The notes beneath the pieces are model-generated. The model was not told where the DNA came from. It searched no databases and worked only from the letters and a program-made list of their open reading frames with translations. The translations under genes and the position numbers were made by a program. From Candidatus Melainabacteria bacterium (GTDB lineage: Bacteria > Cyanobacteriota > Vampirovibrionia > Obscuribacterales > Obscuribacteraceae), in assembly GCA_003963305.1 (NCBI GenBank), contig RXJR01000011.1, forward strand, positions 141,152 to 205,151: a stretch of DNA of 64,000 bases. Reading direction: 5' to 3'. Position 1 is the first letter of the stretch. Every line of letters starts with the position of its first letter. Below are positions 7,923 to 18,642 of the stretch, piece after piece.

Positions 7923-8585
7923 GAGCTTGTAACCAACTCCATGAACAGTCTCGAACCATTCTCTCTGACCTTGAGCAGTAAGCTTTTTTCGAAGTCTATT
8001 CATATGAGTTCGAACGACTTCAGGCGATGTTTCTGAAGTCGAGGGCCACACTCGCTCCAACAGGGATTCCGTGTTGAAAACTTGATTTGGATGCCGCATA
8101 AAAAATTCGAGCAGATCAAATTCCTTAGGCAAGAGGGAAATTTCATTGCCGCCACATTTCACGACATGGCTTTTTCGATCCAACTCAATATCACCCGCGA
8201 CCAGTACATCGCCAGCAAAGCCTGCCGGGCGCCGCAACAATGCGCGAAGTCTCGCCATCAGCTCTCGTCCATCAAATGGCTTCGTTAAGTAGTCATCTGC
8301 ACCCGCATCGAGACCGGCTGTTTTCTCATCGATCATATTTTTGCCGGTGAGAATCAACACAGGCGTTTTTCCGCCACGACTTCGAAAAGTCCTCAGTACT
8401 TCCAGACCGCTTATGTCGGGCAATCGCAGATCTAAAACAATCGCATCGTAGTTGTTGAAGCGAAGATCTTGAAGAGCATCCTGCCCGTTATCTTTAAGAT
8501 CGAAGACATAATTTTCCAACTTCATCCATCGTCCAAGAGTGGCTCCAAGATCGGCGTCGTCTTCGACTATCAGAATTTTTGTCAT
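7914..8585 (-). CDS. OmpR/PhoB-family response regulator
   Basis: This 223-aa protein has the standard two-domain layout. The receiver (about 1-118) has the acidic pair in LIVEDD, the phospho-accepting Asp in IVLDLRLPD, Thr in LTGK and Lys in YLTKPFDG. The C-terminal winged helix (about 128-222) ends with the usual recognition helix and wing (VVRTHMNRLRKKL and VHGVGYKL). It should bind DNA on phosphorylation. No kinase gene is adjacent. A near-palindromic stretch upstream (CTGTGC...GCACAG around 8610-8645) could be its own operator. No clear ribosome site precedes the ATG. Confidence 0.93.
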   Translation of the reverse strand: MTKILIVEDDADLGATLGRWMKLENYVFDLKDNGQDALQDLRFNNYDAIVLDLRLPDISGLEVLRTFRSRGGKTPVLILTGKNMIDEKTAGLDAGADDYLTKPFDGRELMARLRALLRRPAGFAGDVLVAGDIELDRKSHVVKCGGNEISLLPKEFDLLEFFMRHPNQVFNTESLLERVWPSTSETSPEVVRTHMNRLRKKLTAQGQREWFETVHGVGYKLKV

Positions 8586-8790
8586 AGGAACAAATTGGAT
8601 ATTAGCTAGCTGTGCACTTTCTCATTATCTCAGATAGCACAGTTTTTGCGACCGCTAATTCCAATCGGCGCGCCAGGCTTATCACTCGACTTTGTCAGGA
8701 GAACTTTTCGAAGTTCAGCAGTTCGATACGGAAAGGATTCAAAGAGGCTCTGCGACAACAGTACGGCTCAAAATTTAACTCGCAGACTCG

Positions 8791-10296
8791 CTAGCTCACT
8801 TTGCGGTTTTGATGCCAATTGCTAAAAGATTGCATCCACTGGACGACTCTCAAAGAAGGATCCGCATTATCCAAAATGTCACGAACAACAGCAATTCCGT
8901 TTGCACCAGAATCTAACGCGGACGCAGCGACACCTAGTGTAATACCACCGATAGCGACGAGTGGATAATTCAACATTGTTGCCCACTTTGATAATCCACT
9001 TAAGCCCTGCGGCGCAAATTTCATTTCCTTTGTGGTTGTAGGAAATACGGGACCGATTGCAATATATGAAGGTCGCACCGATAACGCTCTTGCCACTTCC
9101 TGATAGCAATGAGTACTGACACCAAGTTTCAGACCCGAAGCAGCGATAGCGTTTACATCGGCGTCTTCCAGATCCTCTTGGCCCAGATGCACACCATAAG
9201 CTTGATACTTTAGAGCCAACTGCCAAAAATCATTTATGTACAAATTGCAGCAATAGCGTCGAGCAATCTCAATTGCACGAGCAATTTCTTGCTCAACGAA
9301 TGATTCGGATTGATTTTTGATGCGCAACTGCACTGTTTTAGCACCGGCAGCTGCCACTTTTTCGACCCAGGCTGAATCCGGAACAATCGGATAAAATCCC
9401 AGCGAAGAATCACGCGCAAAATCGGGACGTTTACGTCCTTCACCTGCCGATAGAGTCAGCCAGGGAAGATCCTGCTCCCGAAACATAAGGTCCAGATGAG
9501 CCAATGGACCTTTCCCGCATCCAATTGCAGGCGCAAGGCGGAGGGCTTGGTTGACATAAGCTTTTGCCATTACGACCGCATCTAAGATATCCAGTCCATT
9601 GGCTAGCGAGGCCGCGAGTGCCGAGGATAAGGTGCAGCCCGTACCATGGGTATTCTTTACGACCTGACGCGGACTGGAGAGCCAGGCCTTTGCTCTACCA
9701 TCTGTCCAAAAATCCTGCACATATTCACCTGTCAGATGGCCGCCTTTTACTAAAACGGACCGAGCCCCTCGAGACAAAATTGCGCGCGCCAACGACTCAA
9801 TATATTGATCAAGCTCCTCACCTTCAAGATCGCAAGGCACGCTGTGGGACAATCCGGCTAGAACATGAGCTTCAGCCCAATTTGGCGTGACAAGATCGGC
9901 GAGAGGTACCAGTCTGTTTAACACAATGTCTAATGCATCATCGTCCAAAAGCACATCGCCACTAGTGGCAACCATTACCGGATCATAAATGATCGGGTAA
10001 TTTGCGCCTCCCAAAAGTTGCACAAGCTTCTCCGCAACTTCGGCAGATCCTACCATTCCAATTTTCACTGCAGACGGTATCATATCGGACTGCAGAGCAT
10101 TAAGCTGTGCGCCGACAAGAGCGGCGGATAGATGCGAAACCTCCATAACCTTTTGCGTGTTCTGTGCGGTGACTGAAGTCACTACAGAAGCACAATAGAC
10201 AGAAAAGCTCTGCATTGTTTTGATATCGGCTTGAATGCCGGCTCCAGCACAACTATCTGAACCTGCGATTGTCCAGGCAATGGGAACTGAACTCAT
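8791..10296 (-). CDS. thiDE: ThiD-ThiE fusion: HMP-P kinase / thiamine phosphate synthase
   Basis: The 501-aa protein joins two thiamine enzymes. Residues 1 to about 265 are ThiD (TIAGSDSCAGAGIQADIKT at the start, KGGHLTGE, and NTHGTGCTLSSALAA near the active site), which phosphorylates hydroxymethylpyrimidine phosphate. Residues about 290-495 are ThiE (YPIVPD, QLRIKN, GVHLGQEDL, GPVFPTTTKE, AIGGI), which joins the pyrimidine to the thiazole phosphate. ThiD-ThiE fusions are known in several phyla. The ATG overlaps the stop of thiG by 4 nt (ATGA). It is the last gene of the operon controlled by the TPP riboswitch at 14315-14399. The two Rossmann/TIM-type halves look complete. Confidence 0.95.
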   Translation of the reverse strand: MSSVPIAWTIAGSDSCAGAGIQADIKTMQSFSVYCASVVTSVTAQNTQKVMEVSHLSAALVGAQLNALQSDMIPSAVKIGMVGSAEVAEKLVQLLGGANYPIIYDPVMVATSGDVLLDDDALDIVLNRLVPLADLVTPNWAEAHVLAGLSHSVPCDLEGEELDQYIESLARAILSRGARSVLVKGGHLTGEYVQDFWTDGRAKAWLSSPRQVVKNTHGTGCTLSSALAASLANGLDILDAVVMAKAYVNQALRLAPAIGCGKGPLAHLDLMFREQDLPWLTLSAGEGRKRPDFARDSSLGFYPIVPDSAWVEKVAAAGAKTVQLRIKNQSESFVEQEIARAIEIARRYCCNLYINDFWQLALKYQAYGVHLGQEDLEDADVNAIAASGLKLGVSTHCYQEVARALSVRPSYIAIGPVFPTTTKEMKFAPQGLSGLSKWATMLNYPLVAIGGITLGVAASALDSGANGIAVVRDILDNADPSLRVVQWMQSFSNWHQNRKVS

Positions 10297-11096
10297 GATT
10301 CAACCACCGAAACGGTTTGTGACTGCTGCCAGAATGGTGTGCCGATCACAGGCGTACTCGCAGAAGCAGATTTCCTCGGTTTCATCAGCCCAGCTTCAAA
10401 ACCAAGTCTTCCAGACACTACAGCTGTTTTAAAAGCCCTGGCCATTTTGACTGCATCATCAGCTAGCGCAACAGCTGAATTTAACAAAATCCCATCGTAA
10501 CCCAGTTCCATAACCTGAGCTGCATGAGAAGGTTTGCCTAAACCCGCATCAACTATTAAGGTAACTTTCGGGAGCCTTTCCCTTAGGGTTTCAAGTGAAC
10601 GCAAATCAGTGATCCCCAACCCGGTGCCAATCGGTGCTGCAAGAGGCATCAAAATATTGCAGCCTGCATCCACTAGACGCTGCGCAACAACGAGATCTGC
10701 AGTGCAATATGGAAATATCTCAAATCCTTGCGCTATGAGAGTTTTTGCCGTGCTCAAAAGCTGAAAAGGATCCGGATGCAATGCGTAATCATCACCGATA
10801 ACTTCCAACTTAATCCAGTTTGTTCCGAATATTTCTCGCGCTAGATTCGCAGTCGTGACAGCTTCCTGCTCTGTACGACAACCGGCTGTGTTTGGCAATA
10901 TTCTCAAATTCAATTCACGCAAAAATTGCCAAAATCCATTTGCAGTTTTCGCATCAGAGCCCTGCCTACGCAAAGAGACAGTGACAACATCAGCACCAGA
11001 GGCGATCAATGCCTCCTGCATAACAGCCGGCGATTCATACAAGGCCGAGCCTATAAACATACGACTTTTAAGAGATTGTCCAGCTACGGTCCACAT
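10293..11096 (-). CDS. thiG: ThiG thiazole synthase
   Basis: This 267-aa TIM-barrel protein makes the thiazole ring of thiamine from deoxyxylulose phosphate, dehydroglycine and the sulfur carried by ThiS thiocarboxylate. The N-terminus is typical (SRMFIGSALYESP), followed by SGADVVTVSLRR. The Schiff-base Lys lies in NWIKLEVIGD, and the phosphate-binding segments VDAGLGKPSHA and GILLNSAVA are present. The gene starts 1 nt after thiS stops and overlaps thiDE by 4 nt. Length is normal for the family. Confidence 0.95.
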   Translation of the reverse strand: MWTVAGQSLKSRMFIGSALYESPAVMQEALIASGADVVTVSLRRQGSDAKTANGFWQFLRELNLRILPNTAGCRTEQEAVTTANLAREIFGTNWIKLEVIGDDYALHPDPFQLLSTAKTLIAQGFEIFPYCTADLVVAQRLVDAGCNILMPLAAPIGTGLGITDLRSLETLRERLPKVTLIVDAGLGKPSHAAQVMELGYDGILLNSAVALADDAVKMARAFKTAVVSGRLGFEAGLMKPRKSASASTPVIGTPFWQQSQTVSVVES

Positions 11097-11097
11097 A

Positions 11098-11295
11098 TCA
11101 GCCTCCTTGCATCGGCGAAAGTATTTCTACAGCCTGGAACTCACGCAGTTCGGTATGACTCCAGACATCTCTGGGAATATGCATTCCATCCAGGGCTACT
11201 GCAAACCATCTGTCAGTGTGCCCGAGAAGCAGTAACAGTTCATCCAGTGTTTTTGCAGGGACGTCAGCCTGCTGCCCATTAATCGTCAGTTGCAC
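11098..11295 (-). CDS. thiS: ThiS sulfur carrier protein
   Basis: This 65-aa ubiquitin-like protein ends in Gly-Gly (SPMQGG), the tail that is adenylated and thiocarboxylated before donating sulfur to ThiG. The beta-grasp start (MQLTINGQQADVPAKTLDEL) is typical. It overlaps the end of thiO by 10 nt. The activating enzyme ThiF is not in the window and must be encoded elsewhere or replaced by a MoeB-like enzyme. Confidence 0.93.
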   Translation of the reverse strand: MQLTINGQQADVPAKTLDELLLLLGHTDRWFAVALDGMHIPRDVWSHTELREFQAVEILSPMQGG

Positions 11296-12493
11296 AAGTA
11301 CTCCAGTTGGTCAATTTGAGAGGGTGCTATTACGCTTCGTGTATCGAACAGTTCTTCTAAACCGGAATCGCATGAGCGTCCCTCAAAAAATCCAATAACT
11401 GAAGAGACTATAGAGGGAGTGATTAAGAATCCGTGTCGATACAAACCGTTAACCTCAAGAAGCCGACCCGTAACACGAATAGACGGTGAATTGGCAGGCA
11501 AGGCTGGTCGACAATTGACACGCGTCTCCAGGATGCGCGCATTCGCGAAAGAGGGGTTCAGACTGAACGCAGCAGTCAACAGTTCCAGGGTCGATAGAAC
11601 TGTAATTTCCGAATAATCTTCACACTCAATTGAAGTAGCACCAATCAAGAATTGATGATTGGCTCTTGGAACAACATAAATAGAATATCGTGGATGCAAA
11701 ACGCGAACGGGGCGATAGAGCAACACTTCCGGCGTGCTGACGACTATGATCTCGCCTCTAACGCCGCGTAGATTCCGATACTGCAATTTAGCACCCATCC
11801 CCCGGCAATCAACAACAAAATCAAAATGGTAGGCTCGGGAGTCATTCGCGAGGGCAGACTCTTTAACGGTAATACAACCAGTTCCTTCAGTGGAGAGCAC
11901 TTCTACGTTTTGCATCCAGCGACAATCACTTTCTCGCAAATATTCTTCAAGTGCTCCAAGCAGTTCTCGATTATCAATCTGGCCTTCGCCTCTAGCAAAA
12001 TATCCGCTCTCGAATCGGGTTCCTAACGAAGGCTCCAGTTCCATCAGCTGGTCAGAAGTCATGCGCACTACAGGTTCGCTATCACACCCACCATTACTAC
12101 AGCGGCTCTCGCTATCGTGTGACAGCGATTCTTGTTGAGCATCGAGAAGCAATTTACGATTCAACTTCAAAATAAACTGCTCTAGCAGAACTTCGTCACC
12201 GCTGTGCGCAATGACAAGTGTGCCGGACTCTTGCATAAACACGGGACTGGATAGCGAATCGACAATAGCGGACCACTGCCTGACTGCATGCTTACCGAGG
12301 CGAAAAACCAGTTCGCTGCTAACAGGAAGTTCGCAATAGGGTGCAAGCATGCCTGCACCTGTATAGGCACAACTTCGCTGACCGGCAACAGTATCTCGGT
12401 CGAAAAGTGTAACTCTGCAGCCCCTTTTAATCAGTTCAAAGGCAAGAGTTCGACCCAGTAAACCAGCACCGGCTATACCAACTGAAATCGTCA

Positions 12494-12494
<1 letters not shown>
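11286..12494 (-). CDS. thiO: ThiO glycine oxidase
   Basis: This 402-aa FAD-dependent oxidase of the DAO family makes dehydroglycine from glycine for ThiG, using oxygen, in place of the radical enzyme ThiH. The dinucleotide-binding start is GIAGAGLLGRTLAFEL, with the following acidic strand end in TLFDRD. Further FAD/substrate segments are YTGAGMLAPY, DCRGMGA and NGLYRHGFLITP. A short charged insert around residues 120-140 is not typical. The start overlaps the thiC stop by 1 nt (TGATG), so translation is probably coupled. Use of ThiO suggests oxygen is available to the organism. Confidence 0.93.
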
Positions 12495-14491
<1,997 letters not shown>

Positions 14492-14514
14492 TCAATCTTC
14501 GTGCATCGCATTCA

Positions 14515-14547
14515 TTCCACAAAATTTCCAACTCGCGCAGCTACTGT
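14515..14547 (+). promoter_or_regulatory. regional TTCCAC-N21-TAnnnT promoter
   Basis: TTCCAC (14515-14520), a 21-bp spacer and TACTGT (14542-14547) lie 30 bp before the ATG at 14577. This is divergent from the thi operon promoter. Confidence 0.5.
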
Positions 14548-14576
14548 TGATCGTGTATCGCAGCTGTCGCGGAGGC

Positions 14577-15527
14577 ATGATTAACGTGTACGAAGCAGAG
14601 ATTTCAAGGCACACTGAAACGGTTTCTGAAAGACAAAATCCCCTGATGTTCAGCGATGTTCTTACAAATGACAAGAATTTGCTCAGCAAGCACCACTATA
14701 GTGGCAATAGCGACCAGGTACTTGCACTCTTTGGTACCGTCGAGATTACCGACCTTCACATGGCGCAACAGCTCGATCAATATTCAGCTTCAGACGCTGC
14801 ACAAGCTGCTGCTGAACGCATCAGACAAAGAATCGTGGATGCATCAAAATTAGATGGTGCGAGCAGTGCGGCAGGGCAAAATGATATCGCTAACGAAATT
14901 GCAGGTTTAACAACACTGCCAGAATCGGGTTTAGACTTCGATCAATTCTATGTCAGTATAAAACAACAATTGACTAACTCAGGCGACCGCGAATTTCGCG
15001 AGGCCTTCTCAAAACTTGATCAAGGCAACATCATTAGTGACGAATTGGACAGTGCCTATTTGAAAAAGCACGGAAGCACCAAAGCCTCCGATATTTATTC
15101 CAGCGTAGACAACATAGTGGAGCAACTACTGACAATTTCAGCACAGTCAACAGCACCTGCCAATGCTGATTTCAGCGCGATCGCAGAAAAGGTACAAGCA
15201 GACTTGAGCACATTAACAGCTGCAGAACAGCGCGTGTATAACTACAACCTTGCATACAAAATACAGGCTCAACCAACTTTGAAACCACTGCTAGACAACC
15301 CGTTGACTGAATTCGGATTCTCTCTATATTTTGGTAGTTTCCTTGTTCCTCCCATAGACCAATCACCGGATGCTGAACGTCCGATGATACCATTCGCGTT
15401 CCCCCCTCCCATGCCATACACACCACAACCATTCGGGCTCCCACCATCCAAACAGGAACCGTCGGTGCCGCCCCCGTTCTTTACACCTACGGTACCGGGT
15501 CCGCTAGACGATGCAAAACCAGTCTGA
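14577..15527 (+). CDS. hypothetical protein with proline-rich tail (316 aa)
   Basis: The ATG at 14577 is preferred because the regional promoter lies 30 bp upstream, although GGAGG sits unusually close to it (1 nt). A TTG at 14547 and an ATG at 14646 are alternatives. Residues to about 240 are helical and polar, with an EF-hand-like or dimer-forming segment FSKLDQGNIISDELDS. The last 60 residues are very rich in proline (PFAFPPPMPYTPQPFG, PSVPPPFFTPTVPG). No signal peptide or membrane helix is seen and no family is recognised. The tail may be a binding surface. It converges with the gene at 15619. Confidence 0.65.
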   Translation: MINVYEAEISRHTETVSERQNPLMFSDVLTNDKNLLSKHHYSGNSDQVLALFGTVEITDLHMAQQLDQYSASDAAQAAAERIRQRIVDASKLDGASSAAGQNDIANEIAGLTTLPESGLDFDQFYVSIKQQLTNSGDREFREAFSKLDQGNIISDELDSAYLKKHGSTKASDIYSSVDNIVEQLLTISAQSTAPANADFSAIAEKVQADLSTLTAAEQRVYNYNLAYKIQAQPTLKPLLDNPLTEFGFSLYFGSFLVPPIDQSPDAERPMIPFAFPPPMPYTPQPFGLPPSKQEPSVPPPFFTPTVPGPLDDAKPV

Positions 15528-15618
15528 TCTGGATGGCAACTCGTTCGCCGCACGCATCCAAAAACACTCTCGAAAAGACGACATCTTATAATAGCCATCT
15601 GTACTACTAAACAGAACG

Positions 15619-16554
15619 TCAGATTGTCTCAGAAGCTATATCGTATTCCACAATATAGGCAAGTGTTTCGGATGCAGCTTCCAAGCAAAGGTCGCCACAG
15701 TTCACGGCTTCCTGTAGTTCGAGCGCAACGTTCAGCAGAGACTCAGATACGAGACCAGAATCGATGAAGATTTCCTCAAGAGATTTGACGGAGTCAAAAC
15801 TCAAATCCAGGGCTCTCTGCGCATCTTGCTCGGTTAGAACGCCCGACACCAGGAAGAGTTCCGATACGTTCACCGCACTAACACTGCTGCTATTATGAGA
15901 AATCGAAGACGAAGAAGAGGCACTCCCAGTAGAAGCTGCGGAATGAGTTGTCGACGCAACAGGTTGAACAGGTCCGCGTTCGGCCTTAAAAATCGCCCTG
16001 GCGTTGCTGGCATTTCTAGTGCTTCCCAGCGCTGTCAAAGCTTCGTCTTTAGTTATACTTCGATCACGCATCCGTCGCTGAAGTTCGAGCGCCAGCATCA
16101 ACTGGTCATCGGAAATGACACCGTGCATGGTGAGCATTTTCCCGAGAGGTAATTTAGTCTCATAAGCCAGCTTCTGGCATTCATCCAACTGAGCCTTTGT
16201 AATTAACTTCGAATCTACAAGAATCGTCCCGAGTCTGCTATAGCTGACAACTTGAGCGATCACTCCGGCTTTTGCCAATGCCTGCTCGACCGTCAAACCT
16301 TCTGTGATTGAAAACTTGTATGCGTCCAGAACCACTTGTACGGGTATCTTGCAGCCCTGGTATATGGCGTGCAGTTTAAGTAGTCGCTCCAGGTCATGCT
16401 CGTTAATGACGCCAGACAAAATGAGAGCTCTTCCTAGTGGTAAGCCTAGTTGTTTTGACTGGGAAATAAGCTCATCCAACCCCCTCGCCGAAAACAGTTC
16501 AAGGGCAAGTAATAATGCTTCAAAAGAAAGAGGAGGATGCGATTTCGGACGCAT
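15619..16554 (-). CDS. tandem MshEN/GspE_N-like repeat protein without ATPase
   Basis: This 311-aa protein repeats the motif seen at the N-terminus of type II secretion/type IV pilus ATPases. Examples are LGLPLGRALILSGVINEHDL, RLGTILVDSKLITKAQLDE with LPLGKMLTMHGVISDDQL directly after it, and LFLVSGVLTEQDA with LEEIFIDSGLVSESLL. In MshE such pairs bind cyclic di-GMP. Here no Walker motifs or ATPase domain follow; the C-terminus ends after the last repeat. A Ser-rich linker (about residues 200-225) separates the second and third pair. It could be a c-di-GMP sensor or an adaptor for a secretion apparatus. Whether c-di-GMP binds cannot be judged here. Confidence 0.75.
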   Translation of the reverse strand: MRPKSHPPLSFEALLLALELFSARGLDELISQSKQLGLPLGRALILSGVINEHDLERLLKLHAIYQGCKIPVQVVLDAYKFSITEGLTVEQALAKAGVIAQVVSYSRLGTILVDSKLITKAQLDECQKLAYETKLPLGKMLTMHGVISDDQLMLALELQRRMRDRSITKDEALTALGSTRNASNARAIFKAERGPVQPVASTTHSAASTGSASSSSSISHNSSSVSAVNVSELFLVSGVLTEQDAQRALDLSFDSVKSLEEIFIDSGLVSESLLNVALELQEAVNCGDLCLEAASETLAYIVEYDIASETI

Positions 16555-16722
16555 ATTGGGGGCAACTGCCTTTGTTCGGACACGGTCTAAACAATTTATG
16601 CCACAAAAGACCTACTTTGTGACGAAAGAAACTAATACCCGTCCCCAAAGCTATCTGTGTTTGTCATCCAGGATAGTGCGACCTCGATCAGACGGCGAAA
16701 TGAGCAGGAGCGGAGCAACTAG

Positions 16723-16750
16723 AAAAAGACGCTCCCAGGGAGCGCATTTT
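16723..16750 (-). terminator. intrinsic terminator after 16762 gene
   Basis: Stem CGCTCCC/GGGAGCG with AAAAA on the plus-strand left flank (Ts on the minus transcript) and TTTTTTT on the right. It lies about 15 nt past the minus-strand stop at 16762. Confidence 0.7.
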
Positions 16751-16761
16751 TTTCTCTTGTC

Positions 16762-17415
16762 TCATTTGCTATTGGTCATTATTCGCATCATCTCGTCGAA
16801 CACCTGGGCTGCATTTGGAGCGGTATTACCATTTGCTTGAAGACTAGAGCGAGCGCAGTCCAGCAATGCTGCTTTCCGCTGCTGTAGAATCATTGCCGTT
16901 GTAGATATGTCTTGCGACGTCGATTTTTCACTCTGCTTAGGTTCAGCAAGTGTTATCTTTTCAACGGTCTTCGTATCCTCCGATGCGCCAGTTTTAGCCA
17001 CGTGGATATTGTTATTCGATTGTTGTTTCGCCTCGTTCCACATCTCGCCGAGTTCAACGGTATTAAGTCTGCGATAAGCGGTCGGTTCGAAGTATCGAGG
17101 TAAGTTTGAATCCTTGCAAATCTGGCTCATCATGATGTCGCCCGATAGGGCTCCAGACTGCCTCTGCGCTTTTAGCCACCTTACGATGTGGAGCTGCGTG
17201 TCTTGCTCGGCTGTGCGGCTCTGTACGCTTTGTAAATATCGAACCAGTTGACTCACTTCAAAGAAGTCGAGGCGACCATCGCGAAACATGAGCCTTCGTC
17301 TAAATGCAGCTCTTTTATTCAATTCCAAAATAATCAAAGCTGAGCCCCCCGCATAGCTAATTGGACCCTGAGCTTCAACTGCAATCGATTGGGCACTGCC
17401 AGTAGTGGTAATCAT
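16762..17415 (-). CDS. hypothetical protein (217 aa)
   Basis: The ATG at 17415 follows GAGGG by 6 nt; the frame extends 5 codons further to 17430. The product is polar and mostly helical. A segment near residues 35-70 (RRRLMFRDGRLDFFEV) is followed by helices rich in Gln, Arg and Lys, and a Lys/Thr-rich linker near 150-170. No signal peptide, membrane helix or known domain is seen. It lies in the accessory region with its own promoter-like element and terminator. Confidence 0.65.
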   Translation of the reverse strand: MITTTGSAQSIAVEAQGPISYAGGSALIILELNKRAAFRRRLMFRDGRLDFFEVSQLVRYLQSVQSRTAEQDTQLHIVRWLKAQRQSGALSGDIMMSQICKDSNLPRYFEPTAYRRLNTVELGEMWNEAKQQSNNNIHVAKTGASEDTKTVEKITLAEPKQSEKSTSQDISTTAMILQQRKAALLDCARSSLQANGNTAPNAAQVFDEMMRIMTNSK

Positions 17416-17438
17416 GTTAAACCCTCTCACTCACAATA

Positions 17439-17470
17439 CGACTAATGTATTAACGAGAATTTTCGTGTAA
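17439..17470 (-). promoter_or_regulatory. regional promoter element (variant)
   Basis: On the minus strand TTACAC (17470-17465) followed by GAAAATT and, after 20 bp, TAGTCG (17444-17439), about 24 bp before the start at 17415. It differs from the TTCCAC form in one base and one spacer position. Confidence 0.3.
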
Positions 17471-17517
17471 TCTCCGTGTAAGCAGTTTTGTCTCTCTTAA
17501 CTGGTGGTGACACCAAA

Positions 17518-17554
17518 CAAAGAAGCGGAGAACTAGATGCACTCCGCTTCTTTG
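17518..17554. terminator. intrinsic terminator after 17571 gene
   Basis: A perfect 13-bp stem CAAAGAAGCGGAG / CTCCGCTTCTTTG with an 11-nt loop, 17 nt beyond the minus-strand stop at 17571. The transcript reads TTTG TTTGG after the stem. Confidence 0.75.
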
Positions 17555-17570
17555 AGGATAGGAAATACTA

Positions 17571-18293
17571 CTATGGACTTTCGAATGGACGCTCGACACT
17601 GGTCTGCAGCGCACCAGCAAGATCACCTGTGATTCCTAGACCTACCATGGTGGCGCTTTCGATAGGGTTTTCAGGAAAACCTAGAACGCCTTCCTGATTT
17701 GCCGGGAAACTACCATCAAAATGCACAACATATGGACGTCCATCAGATCTATCTTCTCGCCATATCTTTTGAAGTATTCCACCTGACTGATTTGCTGCAT
17801 CCAAATATCCATCAATGAGAGTGACTATGTCAGCATTATTATGCGTTTTGAAAAAGTTAAAAGCCTCTCTAAACTTTTCATGATCGCACGGTTGCATTCC
17901 ATACGCCTCTAGTGTAGTCAACTCGTCAATCAAGTCGGGATGAGCCTTTGCAAATGTATCGTTAAAAGTTTTGAGCGCGTTGACGTTGTCAGCGTTAAAG
18001 ACATCGACAGGTCCAAAGACGGCTCCATCGCCTGTGCCGGTATCGATTTTCGCAGATTGTACAAAATCATTATTACCACCGGCTACTGTGTCGCCATCAT
18101 GATCATCGTATGTTATCTGCAGTTGCGGCAGAGAATCTGTTTGTGCCTGTTTGTTATACCCTTCAAGGATACTTCTATACTCTGCTGGAGGAACCGACAT
18201 TGCGATAGCTGCCAGGTCGTGGCGCAAACCATCCATGTTATTGGATCTCACGTCATTTTCTAATTTTGCGATTCTTGATGGATCATCTGGCAT
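17571..18293 (-). CDS. hypothetical acidic protein (240 aa)
   Basis: The ATG at 18293 has GGAGA about 8 nt upstream; the longer frame to 18374 has no ribosome site. The N-terminus (MPDDPSRIAKLENDVRS) resembles that of the protein at 6115-7251, suggesting a shared N-terminal feature. The middle carries Asp/Gly-rich runs (YDDHDGDTVAGG, DTGTGDGAVFG) and the end is Gly/Leu-rich. No signal peptide or known domain is seen. A strong regional promoter element is found at 18390-18422. Confidence 0.7.
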   Translation of the reverse strand: MPDDPSRIAKLENDVRSNNMDGLRHDLAAIAMSVPPAEYRSILEGYNKQAQTDSLPQLQITYDDHDGDTVAGGNNDFVQSAKIDTGTGDGAVFGPVDVFNADNVNALKTFNDTFAKAHPDLIDELTTLEAYGMQPCDHEKFREAFNFFKTHNNADIVTLIDGYLDAANQSGGILQKIWREDRSDGRPYVVHFDGSFPANQEGVLGFPENPIESATMVGLGITGDLAGALQTSVERPFESP

Positions 18294-18389
18294 TGCGATT
18301 TTCTCCTTAAATAGAAACAGATGTGCAACTAAGCCGGAGGCACCTCTGGCACAGCTACTCGGGTTGAGGAACAAACTTGTTATGTTCGT

Positions 18390-18422
18390 ATATTACGCAG
18401 CGATTGTGGATGAGTCGTGGAA
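18390..18422 (-). promoter_or_regulatory. regional TTCCAC-N21-TAnnnT promoter
   Basis: On the minus strand TTCCAC (18422-18417), a 21-bp spacer and TAATAT (18395-18390), 97 bp before the start at 18293. A second ATCCACAA occurs inside the spacer (18411-18404). Confidence 0.5.
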
Positions 18423-18497
18423 TTATTTTCATTCTTCAAGTACTAAATATGGTGCGCGCTTACTTCAATTCAGTGTCGCAGTCCCCAAAACAGAAAT

Positions 18498-18517
18498 AGG
18501 GCGTTTCAGCACGCCCT
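18498..18517 (-). terminator. hairpin, probable terminator of the 24756-18643 operon
   Basis: AGGGCGT-6 nt-ACGCCCT forms a 7-bp stem; on the minus transcript TATTTCTGTTTT follows. It is 125 nt past the stop at 18643, in a 349-bp gene-free stretch. Confidence 0.5.
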
Positions 18518-18642
18518 CGCCCTATTGTTTCTCGACAATTGCACTACTAGTATTTCTGGGCATTCAAGATGCTGTTTCTGACCAGACGAAATGCTGCAGA
18601 TGTGCTGCTCGCAAAAGAAAACTCGCCGGGCTCTTCGTGGAT

